DNA of 64,000 nt from Malachius bipustulatus (GCA_910589415.1 OU342630.1:29235867-29299866), one strand, 5' to 3'; positions 1 through 12,019 are shown, counted from the first letter of the stretch. Notes: generated from the letters alone by a model not told the origin. A program made the numbers and translations.

Positions 1-1183
1 GAAATATTTTAATTAGTTTCTTTGGGATTATAAAACATTCGTTTTAGTGGGCGGAAAATGTACAGGCAATTAGTATTGTTTATTTCTTTGAAGATTAAAT
101 TCGTAAATTCGCGGTAAATCAAAAGCCATACAGGTTCGATCTCCGAATGGCGCCGAGAAGATAAGAGGAGATATCCCCGCTCCTCATGAAAAAGAAGAAG
201 AGGAAGGCCTCTCGGCGGAGACCCAACCGGCACGGTATCATTGCATTCGAAAATCATTACATACATTCGAAAAATCTCTCGCCTATCGTTAGTCAAAGTG
301 TCATTACTCATTAGATTACCTATTCCGAAATTTGTGTCTACGAAATCACCCCGCCAGAGTACTAGTGAAACCAGAAAACACTCATCCAGTCCAGCTCCAT
401 ACGACCCGGACACCAGGTAGGTGCCATTCAGTTTTTTTTCTATTGTTTCTGTATGGCTCGGTTTATTTTTGGTTGATTCTAGTTTGCAATCTATGCCTAT
501 TTAGGTACACCTGCTAAGAAGAGATAGACAAGCTCACAGTTCTACGATTCTACCAAGAAGCACTTCGAAGAGTACCACTCCAAAGAACCGGTCTTCTTTC
601 AGAGTAAAAAGGTAGAATAAATATTCCAGCCCGAGAAAATCTAGTCCATCTAATAAAGGGGTCCATCACTGGTTTCATGTCGTTTCGTCAGTGAAAAGTG
701 AGAGAACCACATCACTGATCAGCTTTCTTTCTTCGGGGTGGCAAGCGAGTCCGAGATCAAATATCTGCATAGAAAGGTTTAAATACTGTCTGGAAGTAGA
801 GGGCACGTCGGGGCTATGGTCTGCTTAATGAATAGAAAGGACATAAGTATTTTCGTGACGATGGGGACGCAGAGAGAAGAGCTAGTCCCAGGTTCAGGGA
901 GCGAAGATATTCGATTCTTGATTGTTAGAAGAGCCTACCTAAATAGGTAGATACTACCTATCTAATAAACACTAAGTATCCTGTCTTATTATATGTAATA
1001 TGGTCACAATTTTGATGACCCTCGCTTCCTTAGGTATGGATTTACGTCAAATGTTGGTGTTGCCGTTTTTTCATTTATTCATTAGCAACATCACTTATGT
1101 TAGTTTTTTTAATATGAGCAATTTTGTGAAAAAAAGTGACAATGTCCTGCACTCGACATACTTTTTTATGAAGATAAATTATT
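1..1183. other. No gene recognised; one possible short exon
   Basis: Mixed composition. On the plus strand, CGGACACCAG followed by GTAGGTGCC (about 405-423) looks like a splice donor at the end of a GC-richer stretch (120-415), but no protein similarity is seen in any frame. Confidence 0.3.
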
Positions 1184-1303
1184 TGGAGCGGACGGTAGCT
1201 CGGCGTGTTAGAGTGCAGCTTAATAAGCCATTGAGACTGCCACCGACTGGGTTCGAATCTCAGTCTCGCCGGCATGAATTTTTGTGTTCGTCTACTCAAC
1301 TAT
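1184..1303 (+). mobile_element. tRNA-derived SINE, head
   Basis: The head has an A-box-like GTAGCTCGGCGTGTTAGAG and a clear B box GGTTCGAATCTCAGTC, then CTCGCC. Unlike a tRNA there is no proper acceptor stem. The head sequence CGACTGGGTTCGAATC recurs in the copies near 8.3 and 63.9 kb. It ends where a TACAGGGTG element starts. Confidence 0.8.
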
Positions 1304-1470
1304 TTATACAGGGTGATTGATTGAGAGGGGACATTAGAAATATATGGAGAGCGAAGAAAGGAATCAATTTGAAATTTTGGTTACGATAATAATGGCATAT
1401 GATTCCGGTAAATAAAATATTTTCAAGATGGCGGTACTTCCGGGTATACCGGTATACTTTTTTCATCCAC
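1304..1470 (+). mobile_element. Fragment of a TACAGGGTG element related to FB9
   Basis: It starts TATACAGGGTGATTGATTGA directly after a SINE and contains TTTTCAAGATGGCGGTACTT and CCGGGTATACCGGTATAC, similar to the FB9 arm stretch TTTTCAAGATGGCCGCACTT. No matching right end found. Confidence 0.5.
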
Positions 1471-2201
1471 TGTTTTTAAGTTTAAATTGTCACACTTTAT
1501 CAGACTTATAGTTGCCAGCCTACATGAGCCCTTGGTTACATTACTATTTAGACAAATCGTTTTCATCATACTTTGGAGAGCTTTCATACTCTGAGAACCT
1601 CTTTTATGAATGTTTCTTCTTCAATAAAACAGGCATGCGGTTGATTAGTTTAATTGTAGAAGATTTCCTTATTTTCAATATTTTCTTTTCTTCTGTTTAA
1701 AAAAAGAATAAAATTAAAATCTCGTTATTGAAGAGAAACAGAAAGAGAATATGATGTAGGTAAAATATGAAGGAATTAAAAACCTAGATATATCTATTAG
1801 ATGTAAGCAATAGGCCAGCTTCACGGACTTAATGAAATCAGTCTCCAGGCTATACTGCAGAGGGCGTGCCGGTAGACGCCTCGAGAATCCCCACAGAGAT
1901 TCCGTGTTTTCACACGCAGTTTTAAAAGACTTTCATACCGGAAAAGTTTGAATTTGTCTCTCGGGGAAATTAGATTTACTAAGACCTTTAATACGTTTTC
2001 TTATATGAATAAAAAATCACTGCTGAAAAAATATTATAAAATTTAGCTTTTGCCGACTTAAAATTTACGGTATGTTATTTCTGAACTACTTATTTAATAT
2101 TCTTATTCCTTTTTAAATGTTCACAAGTTTTTATGTGGTAGATGACCATGATTATTAATGAGAATCAATCAGGATACAAACAGTAAGGATCACTATCCTT
2201 A
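1471..2201. other. AT-rich spacer
   Basis: No gene or repeat recognised; short frames only. Confidence 0.5.
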
Positions 2202-2744
2202 CAGTATTTTTCTTTTGGTTTTCGTCTTTTGTCAATTTTGTGTGTCCAAATTTATTAAACGATTTTACCATTTATCAAAAGTCAATGTGATTTTTCAATT
2301 TAAATTCCTCTTTATACTAAATGTTTTTCCAATATGTATTATAACGTCACTGCAACTAAATAGGATAATCAATTGATATAAAGTGAAATCAAGTTGACCT
2401 AAAGGGGAATTGATAAATCAATGACTATAGTCATTGATAGATATAAAAATAAGAAAATCATTTGCCATACTGTGAAGCAATTGACAAAAGAAGAAAACCA
2501 AGAGAAAGAGACTGTACGGTCTTTTTCTCTTTAGGTAGGTATGTCAATTGCTTTTCTTAGTATGTCAAATGATTTTCTTATTTTTCAAATTACAAGTCAT
2601 TGGTTTATTATCAATAAATTTTCATAAATTTTCATATTTACATACAGTGACAGGATTATAAACAAGCATTTGATAAATGGAAAAATCATTTGACAAATTT
2701 TGAAACACAATTGACAAAAGACGAAAACCAAAAGAGAAAGACTG
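2202..2744. mobile_element. TIR element of the CAGTCTTTCTCTTTTGG family, with a hairpin inside
   Basis: The left end ACAGTATTTTTCTTTTGGTT with TTCGTCTTTTGTCAATTTTG and the right end GACAAAAGACGAAAACCAAA with AGAGAAAGACTG are inverted repeats of about 70 bp reaching to ATTTATC/GATAAAT. Inside is a second palindrome (2406-2625) with the same kind of ends facing each other: ACCAAGAGAAAGAGACTG and CGGTCTTTTTCTCTTTAGG around 2513-2518. It is a second concentric family, with ends unrelated to TACAGGGTG. Confidence 0.8.
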
Positions 2745-3103
2745 ATGTATTGTTTGCATAATCCTACCTAAAGCTCTGTAGTTTTAAGTAAATAATGCAT
2801 TTACAAAATAAGGCACCAGATCATTTAATAATATCGCAGCACATTTACTTATAACAGGTTTTTTTACCTTGCGACTACAATCTACTATTATTTTTCTATC
2901 ATAACTTTTGATTTCTAGATATTATATCTTGTTTCTCGTATATCTTGTATCAAAGTAACATTTAACCGTTTTTAACGTTCAGCCATGGAAATAAATAAGG
3001 CTATTTACGAGTATATTTTGATGGCTTGACTTCCATGGTTTCGTTTCTTTATTAAACGCAATGCCTTAAAACATTTACTAAAAAAAACTCGCTTATTGGT
3101 TAC
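2745..3103. other. AT-rich spacer
   Basis: Nothing recognised between two transposon remnants. Confidence 0.5.
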
Positions 3104-3689
3104 TATACAGGGTGGCCCAGCGAAAACGTACCAGGCTTAATAACTTGAAAACTGAAGATGCACGCGAAAAACGCTACAACAGGTCGATTTTGTTACCGAA
3201 GTAGGCATATTTTCGTGTCAAATTTAAGTACCCAAGTTTACCCCCTTGGCAGGGGTAGCTACCCCTTTGCTTATCATCACAGGGAGCAGATATCGAGTGA
3301 TACATCATTTGAAAGCTACTTGAATTATCTTTTCAACGATATCCAACATTTTGGATTTCGCTTACATACAGGGTGGCCTACATACAAGTGATTACGGCGA
3401 GTTACGTTTTCGTTGGGCCACCCTGTATGTAAGCGAAAGCCAAAATGTTTAATATCGTTGTAAAGAGAATTCAAGTAGCTTTCAAATGATGTATCACTCG
3501 ATATCTGCTCCCTGTGATGATAAGCAAAGGGGTAGCTACCCCTGCCAAGGGGGTAAACTTGGGTACTTAAATTTGACACGAAAATATGCCTACTTCGGTA
3601 ACAAAATCGACCTGTTGTAGCGTTTTTCGCGTACATCTTCAGTTTTCAAGTTATTAGGTCTGGTACGTTTTCCCTGGGCCACCCTGTAT
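3104..3689. mobile_element. Foldback element FB1 (TACAGGGTGGCCCAGCG ends)
   Basis: A 586-bp palindrome. Each arm contains the same sequence in opposite orientation, so both strands encode nearly the same peptide. At the centre (about 3366-3430) is a second, tiny pair of ends: TACAGGGTGGCCTACATAC and TCGTTGGGCCACCCTGTATG. Thus a short TACAGGGTG-bounded unit sits exactly at the symmetry point of a longer one. No coding capacity. Confidence 0.9.
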
Positions 3690-4039
3690 TTTGAAACCAT
3701 TACCTACAATTCTACACATCCATAAAACACCATAAAATACATAAAAACGAAATCCTTGTTACAACTATTACGATTTTTATTGAGCTTTTCTCACGTTACC
3801 GATACCGAAAATAAAGTCATAAACCATTCAGAACCGGCGACTCAGGGGTGCAGTTGTTGGGGCGGCATAAATAAGACCGTGACGTAAATGACGAGTGCAG
3901 CACGCGTGCGAAATTAATAAATTCATCGGCGGCAAGTAGGTATGGGGATTATTCACTATTTGAGCGCCGTGTATTAGGGGTTGAAAGCAGTGGCGTCTCA
4001 TTTAATATAATATTTCTCATGCTACAATAATTATTATTA
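3690..4039. other. Spacer with a GC-richer part
   Basis: 3830-3975 is GC-richer (GACTCAGGGGTGCAGTTGTT) but shows no frame or motif I know. Confidence 0.4.
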
Positions 4040-4351
4040 CAGTCTTTCTCTTTTGGTTTTCCCCTTTTCTCAATTGCTTTTTCTAATTTCTCCACTGATT
4101 TTTTTTATTATCAAGTAACTAGCTTTTATGTCAAATGAGCTTCATTTTATGTCAATTGCTCAACTGGTTTTACTATTTACTACAGTGACATTATTATTAT
4201 AAACATTGGAAAATTATTAGTATAAAGGGAATTTAATTTGACAAAAGAGGAATTTAAATTGAAAATCACACTGACGTATGATAAATGGGAAAAACATTTG
4301 ACAAATTTGTAAAATCAAATGACAAAAGACGAAAACCAAAAGAAAAAAATC
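4040..4351. mobile_element. Second TIR element of the CAGTCTTTCTCTTTTGG family
   Basis: The left end CAGTCTTTCTCTTTTGGTTT and the right end GACGAAAACCAAAAGAAAAA match the ends of the 2202-2744 element. Both flanks contain ATTATTA, a possible target duplication, but the region is repetitive enough for this to be chance. No coding sequence. Confidence 0.75.
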
Positions 4352-4738
4352 GTATTATTATAGGCATACCTAACCCAAGAAGGGTATTAGCGAGTTTGAT
4401 GGTATTCCGTCAGTATTCTTCCTACAATGCAGATCTCGCCGTTAAAATTCCTTAGAGAAAATACATATGAAACGTTTCATTGGGGTCCTAATTCTCCTTT
4501 GGTAATGCACTGATAGAGAAAATGATCTGGAACTATTTCTAATTTTAATTGTTTATTTTATTATTAAAATATAGTGGGTACCAAGACAGAATGATGAATG
4601 GAAAGTGACTGTCCCAGAAGAAAGTGACATGAAAAAAGAAATGTTGTTTTAAGGAGTAGAAAATTACAAGTAGAAATACTACAAGTAGAAATAGGTGACA
4701 GAAAAATGTAGTGGCATATTAAAGACATTGGCAAATTT

Positions 4739-4915
4739 TTTCTACGACCACTATAATACAAGTACCACTTTGCGCATCGTTATTTGAACTATAAGATTTC
4801 TCACGTTTATAAATATGTGCGGGAAAGTGACCTAAGGCATACGCAAAGTTCATTACTGTACAGTTTTGCAGTTATGACAGTGACGTTGACGTTTAAAAAA
4901 AGCGATCAATAGTCC
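4739..4915. repeat. Dispersed repeat, copy 1
   Basis: TACCACTTTGCGCATCGTTA, TGTGCGGGAAAGTGACCTAA and TTTGCAGTTATGACAGTGAC also occur, in inverse orientation, at 23330-23510. The family is unknown. Confidence 0.75.
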
Positions 4916-5944
4916 TAACCACACCGTAAACACTATGTTAGATTTATAAAATATAACATAACGCATTTATTTTAAATAGCAAAAAAATATGGATAAAATA
5001 AGAAAACTGGAATTTTCAGGGCTTTTTTTTTGGATATTTCAACAATGTCTGAAGTTATATGAATTTTGTTTCAGAGTCAAGATGAGATTCGAATTACTAA
5101 CCACCCTGTGTACATTTGTAACCTATATATACATTTGTAAATAAATTTTGATGTTTTAACTTTTCCACTCTGTATATTTTTTATCATCAATATTTTTTAG
5201 AGTAATTGGGTCAGATCGAAATCTTTCAAAACGCAATAATCTTCCATTTTACCACCTACCATTTTACGGAACACCTGTAGATAGTGACCATGATTGCCTA
5301 TCTGAGTAACCAAAAATATATCAGGGCTATTATTATAATGAAATAAAAATCAGCAACTTGCACTCGGGCAGTTCTTGCAACCTTGGAGATCCTAAATAAA
5401 ATGTTCACAGAAGTTCAGAAGTATAGAAATATTTTGTTTATGTCGGTTCTGATCCGATAAATTAAATTTTTAGACGCATGAAGATTCCTTCTATTTTCCG
5501 TGAATTAAATTACCCATTAAGCTCGCATGAAACAGCCCTGGTTTAAAGGGCTATGGGGTGGGCGTACTTGACGTACGGGAAGCGATCACGCGAGCTCCTC
5601 ACTAGCCATCAGGAGTCGCACTGTTGCTTTGATGGAGCACCGCCATAGTGGCAGAGTGGTAGTGGTAACCTCTCGTTAGCATGATCATGTTACAATCAAG
5701 AGTAGCAATCAGGGCATAATGCTTGTACCTACCAATCGGAACTGAGACAAAGGCACTCTCGCGGGACTGGTCTCGAGAAGTGATGTGAGTGGGAAGGGTT
5801 CTTTTGATGTACAGAGGGTTCAGGTACGCACTTATTAAATTATTCTAGTATTAAAATATGTGGCACCCATAAATGTATTGCAATAAAACATTTCTGATCT
5901 AGTAATCCCATTATTGTCAAGAGTACTAATTACTTTAATATAAT
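4916..5944. other. Spacer
   Basis: AT-rich to 5520, then a GC-richer stretch (5530-5825) without recognised motifs; it could be an upstream part of the LINE at 5945. Confidence 0.4.
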
Positions 5945-7640
5945 TTTTTCGGATGTAGATGATCTTTCCATTTATCTTAAACAGAAAACCATCAGCAAAA
6001 TCTCTTCAATTATCTCTTTCCGAGATGCAACAGTGGTGCAAGAAATCGGGTTTCAAAGTCTCTGCCTTAAAAACACATTGTGCTATGTATGTTTCAGCAA
6101 GGGAGTAACGGAGTTCCCGCTCCTTTGGCTCCATGACGGAAGCATTAAAAAAGTTACTGATCATAGAAAATACCTCGGTATAGCTTCGAGTATTGGTTCA
6201 ACTGGACGCTACAGATCGATGAGATCAAAAGAGGCTGTTCTAATGGGCTAAACCTGATGAACGTCTTATTGTCGGGTCACTCATGGGAGTCATGGGGGGC
6301 TGACACAAATACGCTCCTTCTTATTTATCGCAGTATCATCCAACTACTCATCCTCCAGGAATTAATATCGCAAGCCTATTAACGTTGTTCAGTCAACGGC
6401 TCTGAGAATTGTAACTGGTGCCTCCTGCACTGCCCCAATTGTATTTTATTCCTTCACAGGTGAACTATACCTTTTGAACTACGAGTCAAACTTATGTCGC
6501 TTAACTATGACGTCAATGTATTCCTAAATACAAATAGCCCCAATTTTTCTCTTATAACTTCTAACAGCTTCAAACCCCTCTTCGATTCAAACCTCTCGAT
6601 TCAGCCCCCTCCCCCCCCTCTGCGAATGATTTTTTTTTTTATAAAAGAGGGAGCATCGGTCTTAACTGTGTAGGTAAGACATAGTCGCTCCACTCTGGTA
6701 ATTTGGCTTTGAGCACGAACTCTCAGTCTCAATGCGTTCAAGAAGTATACGACCAACAACAACTCTTCCAAAATATAATGCAGAGAGATAATCTCCCACT
6801 ATCCAAGTCTTAATCCAATATACACCGACAGTTCCAAGTTTGGCGATAAGGTGTCGCAGTGACCACTCCTTCCAGGTAACTGGGCATGTTAGAAGTTGCG
6901 TAGCTCATGAAACACTACCTCTGTGGAGTTGTATGTCATCCTTATCAGATATGTAGTCTTCACTTCCGACTCTTTATGGCCTCTCCTTGCCATCAAAGAA
7001 ATTCTCTTCACAACAACTGACACTCACACAAATAAAAGGCAAACTTACTCCCAAATGTAATCATCCTCTTATATACTACTTCCCATGATTGAAAGGACTC
7101 AGTGGCAAAAAATTTCTTCATCTTTCGTGTGATCTCAAGGCACTCAACCAATCAAAAATCCTTGTACTTTGTCAAGACAAAACTGGGCCATCAATCAATC
7201 TATTAAAACACTACCATTCGTTCCTCTGATGGTCTAGTGTCTACCGTGTCCCATCCAACAAACACCATCAAGTTAAACTAAATAGAATCAGAATAGAACA
7301 CACAAAACTGACCCACGTAAAAACTGACCCACGTATTCCATCTCTCCTGACAACCCTCTCCTATGTGCTCCTCCTGCACTACTAGATTTACATTCACATG
7401 TCCAGCTCTTGTATTACTCCGTATTGAGAGACAAAGAGTAAAAGTAGCTCGGAAAAATAATCAACCAAGTCTTCACTGGCTTCAACGGTTCTTAGAAATT
7501 CCTTAGCCCAACTGAACCCTAGGATTATATGGCCACCCATGGATTTGGCGAGTCTCTCAGGTAATATGGCCCAACTCGGAAACGCCGATCTAACTAACAT
7601 CTTCGTGCTTTCCATGGGGCCAATTAAACAGCCAGCGGGT
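5945..7640 (+). mobile_element. I-type LINE 3' half (thumb and RNase H), decayed and split by a SINE
   Basis: Readable pieces on the plus strand are LSIYLKQKTISKISSIISL and EMQQWCKKSGFKVSALKT (5970-6080); the HKYLGI-like DHRKYLGIASSIG (6160-6200); GLNLMNVL, SWGADTNTLLLIYRSIIQ (6250-6350); a RIVTGA-like stretch (6405-6425); ELYLLNY and NYDVNVFLN (6460-6530). After a SINE insertion (about 6627-6745) the RNase H end follows, ending in HQVKLNRIRIEHTKLTH (7265-7320). Many stops and shifts. The combination of this thumb region with a trailing RNase H is typical of I-clade elements. The exact 3' end is unclear. Confidence 0.7.
6627..6745 (-). mobile_element. tRNA-derived SINE, 3' part, inserted in a LINE
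   Basis: On the minus strand AATTACCAGAGTGGAGCGAC, TATGTCTTACCTACACAGTT, AAGACCGATGCTCCCTC and TTTTATAAAAAAAAAA match the tail of the copies at 8.3 and 11.8 kb. The tRNA head is missing or unrecognisable. It splits an I-type LINE. Confidence 0.8.
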
Positions 7641-8290
7641 AGCCTCCTGTAGAGGATCTCAGAAATGGGACCTTCACCCCCACATCTTTAGGCGAGTAGC
7701 CTTCTGGATAAAGCCTCGTTACCTTCTGTGCAAACGACTAAGCTAATAGACCCGATGTTATCTTACAGACCTAAGTTTAAATGGTAATGTCCTTCAGCTT
7801 AAAATGATTCGCGTCAATAATTTGTAGGAGAGTCGGTTTCACTATATGATAGAAAGTTCACAAGATCTGGTAACAGGTGTTAAAATCATCCATCTTCTTT
7901 TAATAAACCACAGTTAATTCTTTCCATTTTTGGAAGACCGAGGTTTCTCTGCTCCGAGGTCTCTCTGCTCATTGTTCTTGGTTAGTTCTAGGTCGACTGT
8001 ACGGCACTATTCGGCTTGTTAGAAATTTGAAATAAAGTAGGTGAATTAAAGCTTTTTCATTTCTTGTATCTCAAATCTTTCGACTTTTACTTCATGTCTG
8101 TATATAAAGTACAAATCGATAAATGACATCGTAGAGAGTCCTAAGGGTTTTTTTTATATGCGCACCCTGGGTAAAGTAACGTCGGCCATTTTGTGCAGTT
8201 TCAAAATATTCAAATCTAAAAATGAGAAGCGGGTGAGTTCAAATTCAAATCAAAAGGTTTCAGGCAGGATAAATTTCAAATTTTTCTAAG
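7641..8290. other. Spacer between LINE and SINE
   Basis: The first 100 bases may be LINE 3' UTR. The rest is unrecognised; CGCACCCTGGGTAAAG at 8161 is a possible decayed TACAGGGTG-type end. Confidence 0.4.
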
Positions 8291-8540
8291 TGGAGCGGGT
8301 GGCAGCTCAGCGGCTTAGCTTGCAGACTGCTAAACCATCAAGACTGACACCGACTGGGTTCGAATCCCAGTCACGCCACGGTTGTTGTGTTCGGCTATAA
8401 AACCATTTTTATACCTAAAACTTGTGTTTGTCTTTGTAAACTAGTTCTCGAAGCCAAAATTACCAGAGTGGAGCGACTATGTCTTATTCTATCTAAGTAA
8501 GATCTAAGTAAGATCAATGTTCCGTCTTTCAAACAAAAAT
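8291..8540 (+). mobile_element. tRNA-derived SINE, nearly full length
   Basis: The head GGAGCGGGTGGCAGCTCAGC includes B box GGTTCGAATCCCAGTCACGC; the body continues GGTTGTTGTGTTCGGC and ends with AATTACCAGAGTGGAGCGAC, TATGTCTTATTC, AGATCAATGTTCCGTC. The same body-plus-tail occurs in the minus-strand copies at 6.6 and 11.8 kb, which defines a family of about 245 bp. Confidence 0.85.
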
Positions 8541-9829
8541 CAAAAAGAGTGAGGAAATTCAAACCTTCTTGACAGTAAAGTTCACTCTCAATCCAAATAT
8601 CAGAGGGTTCTTCTTTATCAAATAGTCAGTGGGGAAGTTTATGACAGTCTAATATTATTAACTTAAAAAAGGGTCGTTACATTACTGGATCTTTATTATA
8701 ATGCTAAAAATATGATTATAATATTATCGATCTAGGTATTATCTAAAAACAGGCTAGTTACAAACGAATAAACCAACTGTCATTGTATTATCTTTTATCT
8801 TTCATTATGTCACTTTATCTATTGTTCTAGGTAATGGTAACTCATTACAACATCTAAATATTTATAGGGAAATAAAGCATCATTGATATCGAAGCCTAAT
8901 TCCTACTATGTAAATATTAATCACATATGTTCGTTCATATTGGTTACGAGGAATCAGACAGAAGCTATCATTTATTTATCATGAACTGTGGTATAGAAAA
9001 TAATCAATCTGATATTCAATCAAATTTAATCCCAATTTCCGTTATCTCCTGCACGTTATTAACAGATTGTTGAGTGCAAACAATAATATATTATTATACA
9101 GAGCTACCGAGTAAAGCTTTTTCTTTATAACTATATTAAATGTAACGTTTATTTTCTTGCTGATTTCAGTTAAATGATACATTCCTCTTGAGGTAAGATA
9201 ATAGACGCACATTCACGCAGTCAAGTCAAGCGCAGCTCAGTCGGTGAAATAATAAAAGAACAATCACCAGTGAGAGCCAATCACAACTCCGCAGATGTAA
9301 GAAATCACCGCATCGCATCGAACGCCTTCATTCCACAGCCAAAAGACACATAAGATTCAATTAGCCGCGATCAGGGAGCTGGCAGCTTGTCAACCCGCCA
9401 GCGCCCAGAGCAACAGCAAAGAAAACGATTTTGGACACGCATGACTATGCCCAATAACGTGGTGCCTTATTAAATAATATAATATTTTGAAAGCTGTAGA
9501 TATGATGATTTTTGCATAATATCGTAGAGAAAATATAGCGTTTTCCATCTCGCGGAGTATGGTCATTATTCACTTAAGCGTTCCAACACTCGCCTTTTCG
9601 TCCTTGTGAATAATAGCCATCATTCTCAGCTTGTTGAAGAATATACAATTCATTCGATTTCACCTACACGAACGTCCTACAGTTGGTTGTGGAATTTATG
9701 GCATAAATTCCGTTAGACATTTCTAAAATAATTATTGAATAACTTATAATTTATTAAATAATTATTATATTTGATTTCAAGCAATATCAGATAAAATTTT
9801 ACACACAACACATCATAAAAGTTATCCTG
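8541..9829. other. AT-rich spacer
   Basis: No gene. A less AT-rich stretch at 9190-9460 contains CAGCTCAGTCGGTG, an initiator-like string, without other promoter evidence. Confidence 0.4.
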
Positions 9830-10105
9830 CAGAACTTTGTGAGCTTACGACTCGGCTATCGCTACGTTGCTACAATTTGCTTCCGGCTCATTTAAAAGCT
9901 AACTTTCATGACTTGATATGTAAATCACTATATCTAAGAGCAAAAAAGTGCACACCTGTCAGCTCTAATGTATCAAATATCTTAACCTTCATTTTGTGCA
10001 TTTTGAGGGGTAACTGGTATTTGAAATTCATAAATGAGAAATTTAGACTAAATAGATTTGGTCGAACTCACAACCTGAATATAGGTAATCCAAATATGTA
10101 GTTAT
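9830..10105 (+). mobile_element. Possible LINE C-terminal fragment
   Basis: An open frame reads CELTTRLSLRCYNLLPAHLK then AKKCTPVSSN and GRTHNLNIGN before a stop. The NLLP-x-x-L pattern is common near the C-terminus of Jockey/CR1-like reverse transcriptases. It is short, has no catalytic motif and could be chance. Confidence 0.25.
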
Positions 10106-10281
10106 TGTAGAATCCAGATAAATTACCTCCACCCGAAATAAGATTTATATGAGGATAATTATTCTGATCGAGGAATTTAGTTTTGTAAACAAGAAAAATA
10201 CAACGAATGCCAATGATCATCGTTGTTTTTTGGAAAAAGTTGTTTTCTCAATTTAATTAATAATTTACAGAAAACTCCAGG

Positions 10282-11019
10282 TATAGAGGATGTTCCTAAA
10301 TACCAGATGCATACGAAAGTAGATAATCTTATTATGCCTAAAAGTTCATATAAACATACGCCGCTTTGTTACCGTTCTTCAGGGTGTTGAATTTAAAAAA
10401 ATATTTTCTTATTTATAGCTTCCATTATTTTTGAAGTATTTAGATGCAGGTATTTAGAATACAGGTTACGTTGTAATGCCTAAATCATTTGGCATGCCAA
10501 ATGGTTGTCAGAATATCCAGGGAGACATTTTGGATATTTTTTCAAGGATTTCTTTCCCCACTCTCTCCCTTAGTTTATTTGGTGTCCGCAACTGGTAGAT
10601 TGTAAATTGTGAAATACGAAGTGAGTTTTCTATTTTGTTTGGAATCTTTAGGTGCTCTTATAGTTTCTTTGTATCTGCGAACGCTATCGAAAAAAATTTT
10701 TTTTCTGTCATTCGTTAAACGATATTAATTAAAAACAAAAATAATGGTAAAGCAGGCTGGGACTTTATTTGGATAATTTTATTTTTTATTTTGGCGCTAC
10801 CTGTTAAAAACTAAATCTGAGATGACCATATGTGACTAACTGTTTGACTAAAGCTTGATAACTGCAGGAAAAGGAAAAATCTTAAAATTCAACACAACAC
10901 AGATCGGTAACGGTGCTGGTGCGGGCCTATGTTTCTATGAACTTTTAGGGATGAAAAATGCCAAAGAAGCATCTCATTTCGTATATACGATAACTGGTAT
11001 TTAGGAACAGCCTGTATAA
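10282..11019. mobile_element. Non-autonomous TIR element FB11 (TATAGAGGATGTTCCTAAA ends)
   Basis: The left end TATAGAGGATGTTCCTAAAT and the right end ATTTAGGAACAGCCTGTATA are inverted repeats of about 25 bp. The inside is AT-rich with no transposase. The right end (CAGCCTGTATA) is a variant of CACCCTGTATA, linking it loosely to the foldbacks. Confidence 0.65.
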
Positions 11020-11775
11020 TTAATGTGCTTACTTGGCGTCATGGTAAGTATCTGATTATTCTCCAATATGAAATATAATTGAATTTTTACAGGAAAACAT
11101 TAAATAATACAAACTAACGATCAGATATCACAGCCAAATATTATTATTATTATTTAAAATAAATTATATATTTTTTGTGGGTTCTCATAAGTCGTTGTGG
11201 GCTATTCATTTGACATTTCATAAATTAGCGTTGCGGGTCATGGTATACTCAAAAATTCAATAAAACACGGAGATAGTATCGTCAATGAGTATATACATAT
11301 ATGTATACTCATCATTTTATATCGAATGAAAAAATAATAAGACCGTCCATAAGAAAGACTGAATCACCATTCTTGCGTTCTGTTACCTGAAGGTTTAGCT
11401 TTTACAAGGGCTTTTATCGGTTCACGGGTAAAAAATTATCACCGCAAAACCAAATAGTTTTTTTTTTAATCACCCTGTAAAATAATTTTGACTTGAGAGG
11501 TTCATCTTCGCGGTTTTTATTTTTTTATTTATGAAATCCAGAAAATTTTTTGGTTAAATACCAGTACTTACAAAGTTTGGGTGATGGTACCTATAATACC
11601 TATTATAAATTGCTCGAAACAACTCAAAATCTATCAGTGCAAAACTTTAGGGCAAATTTGTTCCTGTAAATTTTATTTTTTATATCAGTTTAGTTTCTTA
11701 TAGAGTGTAAAAATTAATAAAAAAAAAATTATAATCAGATAAACAATAACCAAAAAATTAAGGGAATGTAAGAAA
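11020..11775. other. AT-rich spacer
   Basis: Nothing recognised apart from AATCACCCTGTAAAAT at 11468, a lone CACCCTGTA end. Confidence 0.45.
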
Positions 11776-12019
11776 ATGTTTTTTTTTTTTATAAAAGGAG
11801 GAACATCGGACTTAACTATGTAGGTAAGCAAAGTCGCTCCACTCCAGTAATTATGGGTTGTGAGAGCTTTCTCATATACCCAGCTTCAAGTCAATTAAAT
11901 AAATAGTAGAAAAGACGACACGCAGACAACCAGAACTTGACTGAGAATCGAACTCATTCCGAAGCAGTTCAACGGATTAGTAGGCTGCACCTCTAACCCG
12001 CCAAGCCACCGTCGGCTCT
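11776..12019 (-). mobile_element. tRNA-derived SINE, full length, minus strand
   Basis: Read on the minus strand: GAGCCGACGGTGGCTTGGCG, B-box-like GAGTTCGATTCTCAGTC, GGTTGTCTGCGTGTCGTC, then AATTACTGGAGTGGAGCGAC, CTACATAGTTAAGTCCGATG and a tail TTTTATAAAAAAAAAAA. This copy shows both the head and the A-rich end. Confidence 0.87.

Noticed and set aside
9..413. 134-codon minus-strand frame
   Set aside because: No similarity, no signal or domain pattern; the plus strand here has an alternative splice-donor-like feature. Likely chance.
1184..1270. tRNA gene
   Set aside because: A and B boxes are present but there is no proper acceptor stem or anticodon arm, and the sequence repeats as a SINE head.
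3158..3636. Two overlapping frames on opposite strands coding for nearly the same peptide
   Set aside because: They are the two arms of a palindrome (FB1), not genes.
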